The notes beneath the pieces are model-generated. The model worked only from the letters and a program-made list of their open reading frames with translations. It had not been told where the DNA came from and ran no database searches. Made by a program: the position numbers and the translations under genes. DNA of 64,000 nucleotides from Leptobrachium leishanense (taxonomy: Eukaryota; Chordata; Amphibia; Anura; Megophryidae): positions 79,400,675 to 79,464,674 of the forward strand of contig CM019064.1 of NCBI GenBank assembly GCA_009667805.1, in the 5' to 3' direction. Positions 34,684 to 45,998 of the stretch are shown here, piece after piece (the first letter of the stretch is position 1; each line of letters opens with the position of its first letter).

Positions 34684-35375
34684 TGTCGTGGGTGAGGTCT
34701 GGCATGGGTGCGCAGGAGTGTGGGTGTGAGCCCAATGTGCAGTGAATATTGCAGCAGACAGGTTACAGGGCAAAAGGGGTTTATTAAGAACAGAAATAAA
34801 TACCAAGATAGGCAGTACCAAAAGGTGGTATAAACAAATAAATAACAGGAGGGGAACACTGATAACACAATATCAAAGCGAAGGTACAAATGGATACAGA
34901 AAATAGAATGGTCTAAGTCTAGCAAGGGTCTGGTACACGAGTAAGTCCAGCAGAAAAACAGAGGGGTACAGGGGGACAAAGAGGATACCGTATGAATGAT
35001 AGGTCAAAGCAGAGGAAAATTCAGGAATGACAAATGATCAGAGGGGATCCAGGCAAAAAGGTCTCAGGAGATCAGGAATTCAGGTCTGCTCAAGGCAAGG
35101 CTGGAGACTTCACTGGAGACTTCAATCAGGAAGCCTGGGACCAGGGGCGTAGCTTCCTTATGAGCAGGTCAGATCAGGCTGGATGAGGTGCAGGTGATGG
35201 ATCAGGTTCAGAATGCAAAATAAAACAAAGTCCAGAACCGTGCATGGGAAAAAAGGAAAAAAAAAACACAAAAACAAAACAAAGTCCTGGAATCAGTATA
35301 TAACAAGCAGAAAAACAAAAAAGGTGCAGAGGGTCAGGGGGTACAGGCCATGACAGCACCCAGGTGACCATGACA
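34684..35375 (-). repeat. 5' LTR of the non-autonomous element
   Basis: Nearly identical to the copy at 32201-32892. No TGG-type primer-binding site follows it on the minus strand; the next base starts the inverted LTR piece. Confidence 0.9.
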
Positions 35376-35380
35376 GAGGC

Positions 35381-35781
35381 CAAGTAAAAGTCCCAATAAA
35401 ACCACTTAAGAGCGTTGGTAGCAGACGTGTCTTCCGTAGCAGATTGCAGAATATCCAGGGTCTTGAAGTGCTCAACTCGTTGTAACGATTCCCCGTAGGA
35501 TGGGGAAGAGGTACTAGTCCAATTCCTCGCTATCAGTATCCAAGCCTCCAGTATTGGCAGTAGGATCGGAGATCGCTTCAGCCACGGGACCACGAGAGGT
35601 GCAAAAGGAGATATGCGGCAGGCGAGAAGGCGATATCAGCGTGTACAAGTTCCTTGACAGTGTCATGTATCGCACACCAAAAAGAAATCAGCATGGGGCA
35701 GGACCACCACATATGAAGGTAGGACCCATTGTGTAATGAACACCTCCAACAGAGCGAGGAGTGCAATATACATGAAGTCAT
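35381..35781 (-). pseudogene. L1-like ORF2 C-terminus
   Basis: Minus strand, entering at 35781: SLCWRCSLHNGSYLHMWWSC is the CX2C...HX4C-type motif near the C-terminus of L1/Tx1 ORF2 proteins. It is followed, after a frame change near 35580, by ILIARNWTSTSSPSYGESLQ and NALKWFYWDFYLAS. At 35380 the LTR element interrupts the last codons, which continue at 32195. The rest of ORF2 is absent, so this is a fragment. Confidence 0.8.
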
Positions 35782-35789
35782 GTCTTATT

Positions 35790-36522
35790 TTAGAACCCAG
35801 ACAAATTATATATCCTTTTTCTTTCAGTCAGGAGATTCAAACTATTAAATTTCTATAACAAAAAATTTAAAAAAAATGCAAATTTAAGCAAAACTGATTT
35901 TTTTTGTTAGTAGTATTTTGGTGCATTACATTTTATGAAAAATATTTGGAAACATTGGAAAGAAGAAACGGAAGCGTCATTGCTCATTTTATATGTGAAA
36001 AATGGACAATGTCACAGCCTTAAAGGAAACAACATTTTTATTTTCTGTATTTTTCTGGTTTTCATTTTTCTTTTTTCTTTTTAACAGAATTTATTTACAG
36101 ATTCAGGTAACCGTACAAAACACATAATACAATAGAGAAAAGAAAAGCAGAAACACTCCCCTCTTCACAATAATTATACAACCATTTTTCTTTTTTTAAT
36201 ATTTTAAATGGTCATGTTTGGTATCATTGGAAAGGCCAGACTCTGACCTTTCTAATGACACTTGACTTGACCAAGTGGGATATTAAAAGTGGTAATACGG
36301 AGGTCCAAATGCCGCCCACCTCTCCTTGCAGCAGTGCGATGGATTGTGCTTTAGATGAAACAATGCATAATAATGCATTATGCCACCAATTCCAGATTTG
36401 CCAATAGTGTGGAAGTAGAGAAGGTGAATTAGTGCAGTAGCATTGCTTGTGTTATAAACGATCTTAATATGGACTAAAAAAAATCTGCAATTTATTTTTT
36501 ATACTTTTGTTTTTTACACATA
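35790..36522 (+). repeat. piggyBac-like relic, left part
   Basis: Blocks shared with 14850-16088 and 40862-41960 appear in order: GTCATGTCTTATTTTAGAAC, CCCAGACAAATTATATATC, an AT-rich stretch with poly(T), and GTCATGTTTGGTATCATTGG (about 36211). Strongly diverged; no coding content. A hAT at 36531 follows. Confidence 0.55.
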
Positions 36523-36530
36523 CTATATGG

Positions 36531-37707
36531 CAGTGACGTGCAGTCAGGGGTGGCCGGTGAGGCAGGTCCTCCCCCGCCATAATTCCATTAAGTGGGGACT
36601 GTACATTTTTAAAATAAAACCTGATGCTATTTTTTTTTTTAAAAAGTTCACATACTCACCTGCTCCCCGCTCCCAGCCCCCCGCCGTCTGTCTCTGCTCC
36701 TTCGCTTTTTTTTTTAGTTCGCCAGCTGCTGTGTGTTGTGAATCATCACACAGCAGCAGCAGCTTGCTCTGAGCCTATGCAATTTGTGTAGCTCAAACTG
36801 GCTAATAGATTCATTGAAGTCTGCAGCGCACGTCTGGCACCGCCTACTTCCTCAATCTACGCTCTTCAGTGCCTCAGAGAGCAATGGCATTGCTTGGACC
36901 AATGGGAAAGCACCATTGATCTCAAGCAATTCAAAAAATTCCTCCATGGAGGCATGCCTCCTATGCTTCAATTGATATAGGACAGTCATGTGCCTGTCTT
37001 CGTCAGCCATGGGGGTGTGCCGTGGGGCTGTGTGCCTGGAGGCACATCCTGGAGAGCAGCAAAGGATCCTGGGGAGCCCTGAGAGCAGCAAAAAGATCCC
37101 GGGGAGCCCTGAGAGCAGAAAAAGATCCTTGGGAGCCCTGACAGCAGCAAGATCCTAGGAAGCCCTGACAGCAGCCAGTTCCTGGTAAGCACTGATAGCA
37201 GCCAGTTCCTGGGGTGCAGTGACAGCGGCCAGATCCTGGTAAGCACTGACAGCAGCCAGTCCTGGGGTGCACTGACAGCAGCCTGGTTCTGGTGAGCACT
37301 GACAGCAGCCTGGTCCTGGGGAGCACTGAACAGCCAGATCATGGGGTGCACTGACAGCAGCCAGTTCCTGGGGATCACTGACAGCAGCCAGTTCCTGGGG
37401 ATCACTGACAGCAGCCAGTTCCTGGGGAGCACTGACAGCAGCCAGTTCCTGGGATGCACTGACAGCAGCCAGTTCCTGGGGAGCACTGACAGCAGCCAGT
37501 TCCTGGGGAGCAATGACAGCAGCCAGTTTCTAGGGTGCACTGACAGCAGCCAGATCCTGGGGTGCACTGACAGCAGCTAGTTCCTGGGGAGCACTGACAA
37601 CAGCCAGTTCCTGGGGAGCACTGAACCTGAACCTACATAATCCGTGTATATCTGGCTCTGATACTAGTCAGTGCGTCACCAGCCACTGACCTCACCGAAC
37701 GTCACTG
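36531..37707. mobile_element. hAT element carrying a minisatellite
   Basis: Termini CAGTGACGTGCAGTCAGG and inverted CAGTGACGTTCGGTGAGG, flanked by CTATATGG (36523-36530) and ATATATGG (37708-37715), an 8-bp TSD with one mismatch. The interior has a poly(T) tract and a 27-bp tandem array. No transposase. Confidence 0.82.
37060..37625. repeat. 27-bp minisatellite
   Basis: About 20 units of the form AGCACTGACAGCAGCCAGTT plus CCTGGGG, with decaying units at the left side. The open frames on both strands through it (for example LPRNWLLSV repeats) come from the period being a multiple of three. Confidence 0.88.
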
Positions 37708-38095
37708 ATATATGGTCATGTTTGATATCATTGGAAAGGCTACCTGGCCTTTCCAATGACACCTCAACTGACCTACGCTGAAAGGTTCTGGAGATACAGT
37801 GGTCCAAATGACCCCAGCATCTCCTGTAATGGGATTCCCCTGCTTTGCAGGGGGACTCCCTGTTTATGAGGTCATCGTACGCATGCGCCATGGCTCCTGC
37901 GGCTGGCGGGGCAGTCCCACAGCGAGGGCTGACATGAAGGATATCAGCTTACTGTGAATGAGGCCCTAGAGCTGCGCCCGATCGGTACCGAGCTTGGGCA
38001 CTGCGAAGACATGCATTGCATGGAGCGTCCTCCACGCACAGGAATTGAACGGAAGGATGCTCCCTGCACGTCCTTTGCGTTCAAGTGGTAAAGCC
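37708..38095 (+). repeat. piggyBac-like relic, right part
   Basis: Begins GTCATGTTTGATATCATTGG, continues with TGGAGATACAGTGGTCCAAA, and then GC-rich fold-backs, as in the family at 14850-16088. Ends near AAGTGGTAAAG. Confidence 0.55.
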
Positions 38096-38699
38096 TAACC
38101 TAAGCACAAATAATAATGCTAAACCTGGTGCTTGCTTTAGCGTCAAAATTTTCACTATACTGCCATCAGTAAAATTATTTGTACAGTTTACAGTTCAGCC
38201 ATATCAGTAATTCTGACATTTTTCCAAATATGGAATTAATGATTTTTTTCCAAGTCGAAATGAAACAAATTTTTCTGCCATACATATTTTTATTCTTTAT
38301 CATATCTAAAAAAAAAAAACCTTCCCAGTTGCAGTGATATACTCAGCTCTTAAGGTTCCACCTTCCCAGAAAGATCCATCCTGGTTTAATTTACTGACCA
38401 CCTCACACTCCACTTCTACATCCTACCCAACTCTGCTGGGGTTAAAGGGTTTTTGTGATGTCAGTATGTATTCACATGATGATCTCATCAGACATTTCCC
38501 TAGTGAGGTTGACAATCCACAGGCTTTTCTCATGGGAAGGAAACTAATTATGGTGGATCTGAAGGGTAAGTAAATGTGGCAGAGGAAGAGTGAAAAATAT
38601 CACCTGCATTTTAGAGTGATTCCACACATAATCACCCCCACTCATGTAGTTACTTACAGATTTTTTCTCAAAGAAAAACATGGTAAATATCTAGAACTT
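38096..38699. other. Unassigned AT-rich sequence
   Basis: Contains the open frame described at 38334-38573. Nothing else recognised. Confidence 0.4.
38334..38573 (+). other. Open frame with splice-donor-like end, possible exon
   Basis: The frame encodes WFNLLTTSHSTSTSYPTLLG and MYSHDDLIRHFPSEVDNPQA, then GRKLIMVDLKG, with mixed composition unlike the surrounding low-complexity DNA. It ends at GAAGGGTAAGT, a good 5' splice-site consensus, and CCTTCCCAG and ATACTCAG lie upstream as possible acceptors. I do not recognise the protein. It may be an exon of a host gene, a pseudogene fragment, or chance. Confidence 0.25.
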
Positions 38700-39360
38700 G
38701 GGGCTATTCACAAAGCACCGAAATTGAATGCAATTTCGATGTTTTACAATTTGGCCCTTTTCGGCTCACTTCAGTGATTCCATTTCCCCAAAAATGTAGT
38801 GATTTCATTATTTATCAAAAAGTCACCATATTTTGCCAAAATTGGAGTCGCCAAAGCAGTAACCGGATGTTGGAGAAAACTGACAAAATGAGACAATAAC
38901 TGCCGAATTGCCTTGAATTGGCATCGATGAATTCCACCGAACTGAAAATAGGAGCTTAATCCCTTCCCACCGCAGGAAGTTTATGCTGTCCTGGCGGCGG
39001 GAGGACTTTGAAGACAGCGGGGCATACATGTACGCCCTATGTCTTCAATGGGGCCATTGAAACCTATTGGATTCGCCACATGTCGAATTGAAACACCGAA
39101 AATCTGGTAATGTTGTCTAAATTTTGTTGCAATTCAGCGGACTGTGAATAGACAAATTGATAGTTTCCGTTGGGACAATGGGACAATTTTGGAGCCACCA
39201 AACAACATCACCGAATTGCACCATATTTTACTGTCATTTCACCAGTATTTGGAGAATTGACAGCTTTGTGAATAGACAATTTGCCTCAAAATTGCACCTA
39301 TGGTGAAATTCACAATTCGGTGCAATTTCGTGGCGATTTTGGAGGTTAGTGAATAACCTC
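38700..39360. mobile_element. MITE with GRGGYTATTCAC termini
   Basis: GGGGCTATTCAC at the left and, inverted, GAGGTTATTCAC at the right frame a 660-bp segment full of AATTGC/GAATTG words and short fold-backs. A clear TSD was not seen, so the superfamily is open. Confidence 0.5.
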
Positions 39361-40442
39361 CTATGTCTTGAGAGCTCCAAGACATTAACATAAGAGAGAT
39401 AGGGGTGTCAGACTCTAGATGACCCATCATTTCTGTAGAGAAGAAACCTCAAAAGTGCAAAGTTTAGATTACATGTAGGATTTCAGAGCATACTTACACA
39501 CGGAGTAATATCTTATAGGATGATAGATCTTACAGAATTAGAAATGGAGGGAAAAGATCCAATGAGATTGCCCTGCATCACTTCTAATTCCTAATTCCAG
39601 CTCTAGTACAGTTAGCAGGTTTACTGATGTCATCCAATAAATATCAAATAATGTCAGCGGACTTCACCAGGTCTCCCAGTGAGGTCTGACAGTCTGCAAG
39701 CTGTTAAGAAACAACAGACACTGATGTGGGAGTCAGGAGTAGATAACCATAGGATGTGTCCTCCATACTGTAAGCTTTAAGCAGAGGATAAGTCCTCCTT
39801 ATTGTAGAGGTTAACAAAAAATAGTCATCCCACAATGCTCAGAAGAGACCCGCCGTCCCGTTGGAGAAACCTTTGGGAAACCATAGAATGAGGAATTAAT
39901 CTTCCCTTTAGTTGCTAAGAGGTTGGCAGTAACTGCTAAAGTCTTAGTTACTTTCATCTAGCACAATGTAGTCCCCATTTCCTATATTGCAATTTTGTCT
40001 CTTCCACTTTGCACTCATTTTCTCATCCACCTCTATTGCTCTTGTCCACCCTGTTCACATTTACTTTCTGTAAGGCCAAAGTTTGAAAAGTCAACAGGAC
40101 CCCTCAAAGTGGTATCCAGGCAGCAGGATATTACAAAAGAGATACAATGTCATGTAGGATAACATATCATCTCCAATGTCAGTGTGGAAGTGTGCTTTGC
40201 CACCTGTTGAATTGTAACGTCTCCAGGATTCCCAGCCACCACCACTGATTTTGCCATTCTTGTAGTGAATGTCTGGATACAGGAACATGGAAGGCATGTG
40301 AAAAAATAAACCATGATTATATGTAAGTTAAATCCTTAAAGTTATTCAAATAACATATGCTCCCTCCCACCAGGAATGGGCTTTACTCAAGGCTGTCTGC
40401 GACTCTAGCCCTGAGTTAGTAATTAGCAAAGAATTGAAAGAT
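39361..40442. other. Unassigned non-coding sequence
   Basis: No repeat ends or coding domain recognised. A 68-codon minus-strand frame (40091-40297) follows a pyrimidine-rich tract and CAG, but nothing ties it to a protein family. Confidence 0.4.
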
Positions 40443-40861
40443 GTGCAGAGTAGGGATGAGCTGTTCGGTTCGATCAGTTCGGAGTTCGATTCGAATTTTG
40501 GCCGTTCGCAAGTTCGCGAACTTCGAACTTTTTGGCGTGTTTGGTTCGAGTTCGCAAAATTATTATTTTTTTAAAAAAAGTATAAAAAATGCTTAAAAAA
40601 TACTAAAAAATCTAGAAATAAAGAGACTCTTTACTGCAGAATATTATAAACAACGGTTTATTAGATATTGAATTAAAAACTAATGTGTACGTGCAAAGAT
40701 TCTCACCTCTAAATGACCTGTGTTCTCAAACGGTAAACAACAGGTATTTTTAGTCTGGTCTAATGAATTTGATACATTGTATGTATGTAGACTATACTGA
40801 GGGTGTGGTGTCTGCTTCTGAGAAGTGTTAATTTCTCTACTAAATCTTCCTCTAATATGCT

Positions 40862-41960
40862 GCATTTCACTGCTGTGTGCTCAGCTCATTTTTACCGCTT
40901 TCGCTCATCATGTTTAAACGTGATTTGAAGTCACATCTTATTAAATAACCCAGACTTATTAGATATCGTTCTTTCCGTCAGACTCCGCAGATTCATATTA
41001 TATAATTTTTATATGTATACGTCATGTCCTGGCTGTATATTATGACAAAAAATGCAATAAAAATTGAATTTTTAATCATCTGCAGTGTGTAAAGTGTTTT
41101 TTTTTCACATTTTAGCACATGAGCGTTTGCGGTTATGTTTTCTATGGGGTGCACTTGTACAAAAATTAGAAATGGGGACTTGTTACATTTTGTGGGGGGA
41201 ATTACGTGATTTATAGCAAACGCACCCCATAGAAAAAAATCATTAGTGCATCATCGTTCACATTATAATTGAAATGTGAACAATATTGCCTGGAAATTGA
41301 ATCAGGGCGGCATAGACAGACCTACAAGTCCAGGGAGAATAGACTGTGCCAGCATTGTGACCAGGAGGCCCTGGAAGATGAGGTCCACTTCCTCCTACAG
41401 TGCCCCAAGTACTCAGCACTGAGGGAAACTCACTTCCAGAGACTCTCCGCTCTCATCCCGGACTTCACCTCTATAGAAGAGACGAGGAAACTCCACATCA
41501 TATTGGGAGAAGAGGAGCCGGCGGTGAAAATATCTGCCCAATACGTCGCAGAATGTCACAGACTGAGAGGAACATGAGAGATCCTGGACTTATAAATCCC
41601 CAACACGGACTCGCCCCCATCCCCCTTCACATTATCCCTTACCCCTGATAATGTCCATGGACTTGCCCATTCCCCCCCATATATATGTCCCACTACCCCC
41701 CTCCTCCCCATATGCTTTGGCAATGCTAAAATGTATTTGGTCCTGCCAATAAAGCTTATTTTGATTTGATTTGATTTGAATAAAAATAACACACAAAAAA
41801 AATACATGCTTTTTTTTTTTTTTTTTTTTTTTTTACTTTATACCTGGTCATGTTGGGTATCATTCGAGAGGCCATGCTCAGGCCTTTCGATTAACACCCT
41901 CCATGACCCCCTAGATGCCTGGAGATATCGGGGTTCAAATGAACCCCTTATCTCCACCAG
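40862..41960 (+). mobile_element. piggyBac-like element in hAT copy A, interrupted
   Basis: From TTTCACTGCTGTGTGCTCAG it follows the element at 14850 closely (CATCATGTTTAAACGTG, ATCGTTCTTTCCGTCAGACT, GGGGTGCACTTGT). A LINE end at 41290-41790 splits it, after which GTCATGTTGGGTATCATTCG and GGAGATATCGGGGTTCAAAT resume. It fades into a minisatellite at about 41960. Confidence 0.75.
41290..41790 (+). mobile_element. LINE 3' end with C-terminal Cys/His motif
   Basis: The frame 41269-41577 gives LCQHCDQEALEDEVHFLLQC (CX2C...HX4C), then KYSALRETHFQRL and ends ECHRLRGT. This motif ends the ORF2 of several non-LTR clades. The 3' end has AATAAAGC and a (TTGAT) tail near 41755-41780. 5'-truncated; the clade is not assigned. 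Confidence 0.75.
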
Positions 41961-42432
41961 GGGATTGGCCTGGGCAATATATACTGTATATGCATGATGT
42001 GGGCTGGCCTGGGCCTGGGCAATATATATACGCATGATGTGGGCTGGCCTGGGCAATATATATATACGCATGATGTGAGCTGGCCTGGGCCTGGGCAATA
42101 TATATACGCATGATGTGGGCTGGCCTGGGCAATATATATACGCATGATGTGGGCTGGCCTGGGCAATATATATACGCATGATGTGAGCTGGCCTGGGCCT
42201 GGGCAATATATATACACATGATGTGAGCTGGCCTGGGCAATATATATACGCATGATGGCGCATCTGTGACTGTCTGTGAGCATGATGTGGGCAGGCCTGG
42301 GCAATATATATATACGCATGATGTGAGCTAGCCTGGGCAATATATATATACGCATGATGTGAGCTGGCCTGGGCAATATATATATACGCATGATGTGAGC
42401 TGGCCTGGGCAATATATATATATACGCATGAT
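41960..42432. repeat. Minisatellite, about 34-40 bp unit
   Basis: About twelve units of GGCCTGGGCAATATATATAC plus GCATGATGTGAGCT, with TA-length and GGCCTG-doubling variants. Frames on the minus strand encode repeats of HIMRIYI and are artefacts of the array. Confidence 0.9.
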
Positions 42433-42696
42433 GAAAATTTGCAAAGGATAAGGCACGCAAAGTGAAATTTTGATGTGTCTGAAATTGAAACTTATGTGAT
42501 AACTCTTATTTTTTTCCGTTAATTTATATTTGTTCAATACGGTTAATTTTAATTTGTTTAATAGAGTTAATTTAAAATGGTTTAATACGGTTTATTTATA
42601 TTTATTTTACCTTTACTATTGGTGCTTTTCAAACTTTATTCTTAAATAAAAAGAAATTTAGCAGTTTCATGTTGTGTGTTTTTTTTTTTTGGGGGG

Positions 42697-42748
42697 TGCA
42701 AGTAGCTGGTCTTGCCTAGGGCGCAAAATAGTCTAGCACCGGCCCTGA
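42697..42748. repeat. Terminal fragment of the hAT family at 48568
   Basis: GTCTTGCCTAGGGCGCAAAA followed by TAGTCTAGCACCGGCCCTG is the inverse of the left terminus at 48568. The other end was not identified. Confidence 0.6.
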
Positions 42749-43540
42749 CCGCATGGTCCACCCCTGCACTCTTCCACAATACCACAGAGGGGTTACTGTA
42801 TGATGGCACTTGCTGGCCTGGCACCAAAGGCACAATATTTGGGTGCACTGCCACTGATGCCTGTACCAGATTCATATCCTCAGAGAGGTTACTGTGTGAC
42901 GGCACTGTTGCCGACGCTAAAGGCCCAATTTTAAAGCAGCTATTGTTACTTTCATCCAAAGCCTGCATAAGTTTCACCATAATTTAGCCAAAAAATCACT
43001 AAACTTTTTCTGCGCGTCCTAAAATGTCTTTTCATACAGGCTGCCGCCCCAAACAGTTGTTTATGAATAGATTAAAGGAAAAGCATTTACCGTCACTTGA
43101 AACGTAATTTTTGTGTTTTTAAATGTTTCTATACATTCTAGAAATTCGCCACTTCACGGGCAGGTTATGGGGACCTCCTAGGCACGATATTTGAAGGAAT
43201 TTTTTGGTTTTATTCTTAACCCTTATTTCATGGAAAACTCACTGTCCCTTTAAAAACTTTTTTTAACTTTTTGTCCTTGTTTTCTGTCCCCCAGGGCACT
43301 ACCCGGACCCCCATACACCTTTTATGGCAAATATCTAGCATATATGCCCTCTTGGAGGGCACTCTAAAAATCGAATTTTGAGTCCCATTGACTTGTATTG
43401 AGTTCGAATTCGAACATTTGGAAAGTTCGAGTTCGAACCGAACTCGGGGGTGTTCGGCTCATCACTAGTGCAGAGGGAGCTGGAAGGGATGTGGTTGCCA
43501 AGCGGGTGAGCAGCGCTGGAGGTATATGGTTTTCTGCTTC

Positions 43541-44073
43541 TGTTGAGAATTGTTACCCTCTTGTTTGGATGCACAAAGGGGATTTATTTTTTCTAGCTGC
43601 AGCTAAGTATATATACTTTTGTCTATATTATTTTTTTGGGTGCTATAGAGACCCTTTGACGGAACGGCCATGACAATGTTTAATTGCATGTAATTTTCTG
43701 ACATTTCATTGCCCTGAATTTAGTGTTGTTTGCGATTACTGTGTTTTTTCCCCAATGTAATCTTTTGCCTGCTTCCACCCCCTCCTCCAGATCTTGCTGT
43801 AACCAGAACTCTTTATCAGTTTCCTTTGTTAGTAGAACAGAGTGTGTTTGGGGAGGGGGTGGCTTTGGGAGGATCTGGTGTAGAGCAACGCAGGGGTGTG
43901 TTTTTTACGTTTGAGTGTCTGTAACTGAAAAAGCTCTGAATAAAGGCATTCTGCATTTTGGTGTGCAAGAGGCAAGGATTGATCTCACAGTTTATGTGTC
44001 GTCTACTCTGTGGGGGTGCGAATACCTCCTGGTTCAGCGGAAAGGGGTGCCTGGGGTGCCAGAATCCGTAACA
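43541..44073 (+). repeat. 5' LTR of a Gmr1-like gypsy element
   Basis: The inner edge is GTAACA at 44068-44073, followed within a few bases by a primer-site-like TGGCAGCGCTGTGGGATT (44079-44096), resembling the complement of a tRNA 3' end. Upstream are a TATA-like TATATATA (43609-43616) and AATAAA (43939-43944). The outer edge TGTTGAGAATTG is provisional. No 3' LTR is present. Confidence 0.6.
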
Positions 44074-44130
44074 CTGTTGGCAGCGCTGTGGGATTGCCCT
44101 TTCCAGCTGGAGGGAGCTTATGGACACCTG

Positions 44131-45290
44131 AAATGCTGAATGGAGAGTTGCGCCTGAAACAGATAACGCTTAAAGAATTGGCAGAGGTTCGAGGACTGGC
44201 AACAAGCAGGAAACGAAAAGTTGCACACATTGCTGCCCTAATGGAGGACGACCGCGCCAGGTCAGCCTCGTCCTAAGCCTCCGTAGAAGAGACAGAGTTT
44301 CAAAAAGAGATGCAGATAAGGATGGCATACTTCGGCCCTAACCCATCTGCAGATGTCATTCGAGCCATCATGGATGACATCAACACTTATTTGCTGGAAG
44401 AAAGAGAACAAAGAGATCGCCGGGCAGGGATGCGACCACCTGGGGGAGCCGCCCTAGCTTCCCTGAACCAGGTGCCCGCAGCCTGTTAAGTCCCGTACCA
44501 GGTTTTACGGACATTTGTGGAGGCCGACGATGACATCGATGGGTACATGCAGGATTTTGAAAGGCAATGTAACCTGCAAGAGATTGATCCAAGAGACTGG
44601 GTACCCATACTGGCCAGCAAACTCTGTGGTCACGCAGCGGATGTCTAAAGAACTGCTTTAGATGTGGACGCCCAAAACTACGACCGAGTCAAGGAAGTCC
44701 TACTGGCCAGGTATGCACTTATGCCAGAGGCATACCACAGGCATTTCCGAGAATTAAAAAAGACTGAGAAAGATACCCATGCAGAATGGGCTTGCAAACT
44801 GCACCGAACAGCGTTACAATGTATACAAGGGTGCCAGGCTGACTCGAGAGAGGATGTAATGCAGACAGTTAATACTGCTGGAACAATTTTACAATGGCAT
44901 CCCAGCAGAAACCCAGGAATGGGTCCGAGACCGACAGCTCCACGCAATCTCGGGGGCTGCCCTCCTAGTGGATGAGCACCATGATGCCAGGAGGCACCAA
45001 TGCCAGACCCGGAAGCTCCAACCCTGTCCTCCTCCCATGCCCAGTGGGGCCTCCGGACAACTGAGAACGGGAGGTGAGCCACTCTCATTGGGGTCCTGTT
45101 CAGATCCCAGATCGGGGGTTCGGTGCTACACTTGCAACCAACTGGGACACGAGGGGAGACAATGTACCATGCGTAACCAGTGCTCTCTCGGGCTCGACCA
45201 GGCCCCCCTCCCCAGCTTCAGGCTGCAGTTCAATGTTGCCGCAAAGTGCCCGAATACCACCCCACTTTTGAAGCATCTACAGGGGTGAAG
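44131..45290 (+). pseudogene. gag: SCAN-related gag of a Gmr1-like element
   Basis: From ATG 44131 one frame, broken by stops at 44274, about 44487 and about 44646, encodes LKELAEVRGLATSRKRK, then YMQDFERQCNLQEIDPRDW, DRVKEVLLARYALMPEAYHR and HFRELKKTEKDTHAEWACKL. The helical capsid segment with FRELK...W resembles the SCAN domain, which is known to derive from a Gmr1-like gypsy gag. After a frameshift near 44880 comes a zinc knuckle CYTCNQLGHEGRQC (about 45126-45167). Gag would form the particle; this copy is dead. Confidence 0.75.
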
Positions 45291-45380
45291 AAACTTGGGC
45301 CACCCTACACGAAGTGAACTGCTTGCAGGCCGCCGCAGAGGACAACTGCCAACACCACCAACAGCCAGTGTGGATTAACG

Positions 45381-45991
45381 CAGGGCTTGACAAATTTGCT
45401 TTGAATCTAGGAGCCAGATAAAAACGTTAGGAGCCATTTATTTTTTATGGTAGTATTATTATTATTATTATTGTCAACATTTATATAGCACCAACAGTTA
45501 CTGCAGCACTTTACAATAACCAAAGGGAATGAGATAAACAGACATATGATGGAAACAAGAGGTGTAGTAAGTGAGCGATAGTCTCAGTCTCTGCCTCTGT
45601 CACAGCTATTACAGTTTGAAATGTACGAAGTTCTTAAGGATCCTAAAAGGATTACTAGGCGAAACTCAGAGGTGTAACTGTGTGTAAACCTGCGCTGTGC
45701 ATCTGTAAAGATACACATCAGAGCAGCATAAGAGAAGGTCTGCTGAGCTGAGCATTCATGTCTCTGTCTGCGTGATGCCAGGGGGAGGAGCAGTGGAGGA
45801 AGCTGGCCCCCTGGCAATTGACGACAGCATGAGGCGGAGCCCCCCAGAGCTGCTGGGCAGATGCTGCACAGAACTGCAATAAAGATTTCTCACGCTTGTG
45901 ACAACAGTGAATGGGTTGACAAAAGCCCAGGCGCCAGGATGAAATTTCTAGTCGCCAAGGTGAACTGGTGCCTGGGATTTGTCGAGCCCTG
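45381..45991. mobile_element. hAT MITE, TSD GATTAAC(G/A)
   Basis: Termini CAGGGCTTGACAAAT and inverted CAGGGCTCGACAAAT. Flanks GATTAACG (45373-45380) and GATTAACA (45992-45999) are an 8-bp TSD with one difference. It includes a short (ATT) repeat and a GTAACTGTTGGTGCTATATA-like L2/SINE-type word on the minus strand (about 45480-45500). It separates gag and protease of the Gmr1-like element. Confidence 0.85.
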
Positions 45992-45998
45992 GATTAAC

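Larger units (their letters stand above)
32201..35375 (-). mobile_element. Young non-autonomous LTR element, TSD GAGGC
   Basis: Direct repeats of 692 bp (32201-32892 and 34684-35375) run TGTCGTGG to CATGACA, and GAGGC flanks both sides (32196-32200, 35376-35380). Only two single-base length differences were seen between the LTRs, so the insertion is recent. On the minus strand the LTR has a polyadenylation signal TTAATAAACC, and AGGAGGGGGGTGA (32893-32905) is the polypurine tract. The interior has no RT or integrase. An inverted piece of the LTR lies beside the 5' LTR. Confidence 0.9.
40451..43467. mobile_element. hAT element, copy A, TSD GTGCAGAG
   Basis: GTGCAGAG is at 40443-40450 and 43468-43475. 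The termini are TAGGGATGAGCTGTTCGG and inverted TAGTGATGAGCCGAACA, with GTTCGAGTTCGAA-type subterminal repeats. The same family is at 61760-62967. The extra length comes from nested sequence at about 40862-43121. No transposase. Confidence 0.9.

Noticed and set aside
36986..37580. Repeat frames LPRNWLLSV and SQFLGSTDS
   Set aside because: They come from the 27-bp minisatellite, whose period is a multiple of three.
40091..40297. A 68-codon minus-strand frame preceded by an acceptor-like tract
   Set aside because: No family resemblance, no donor at its end and no partner exon; too weak to list as a gene.
41960..42432. CRISPR array
   Set aside because: The units are contiguous and variable in length with no unique spacers, and the surroundings are eukaryotic transposons with no cas genes.
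41838..42460. Minus-strand frames with HIMRIYI repeats
   Set aside because: They come from the minisatellite at 41960-42432.
44079..44096. tRNA-related sequence TGGCAGCGCTGTGGGATT
   Set aside because: It resembles the complement of a tRNA 3' end and is better read as a primer-binding site than as a tRNA gene; no cloverleaf is present.
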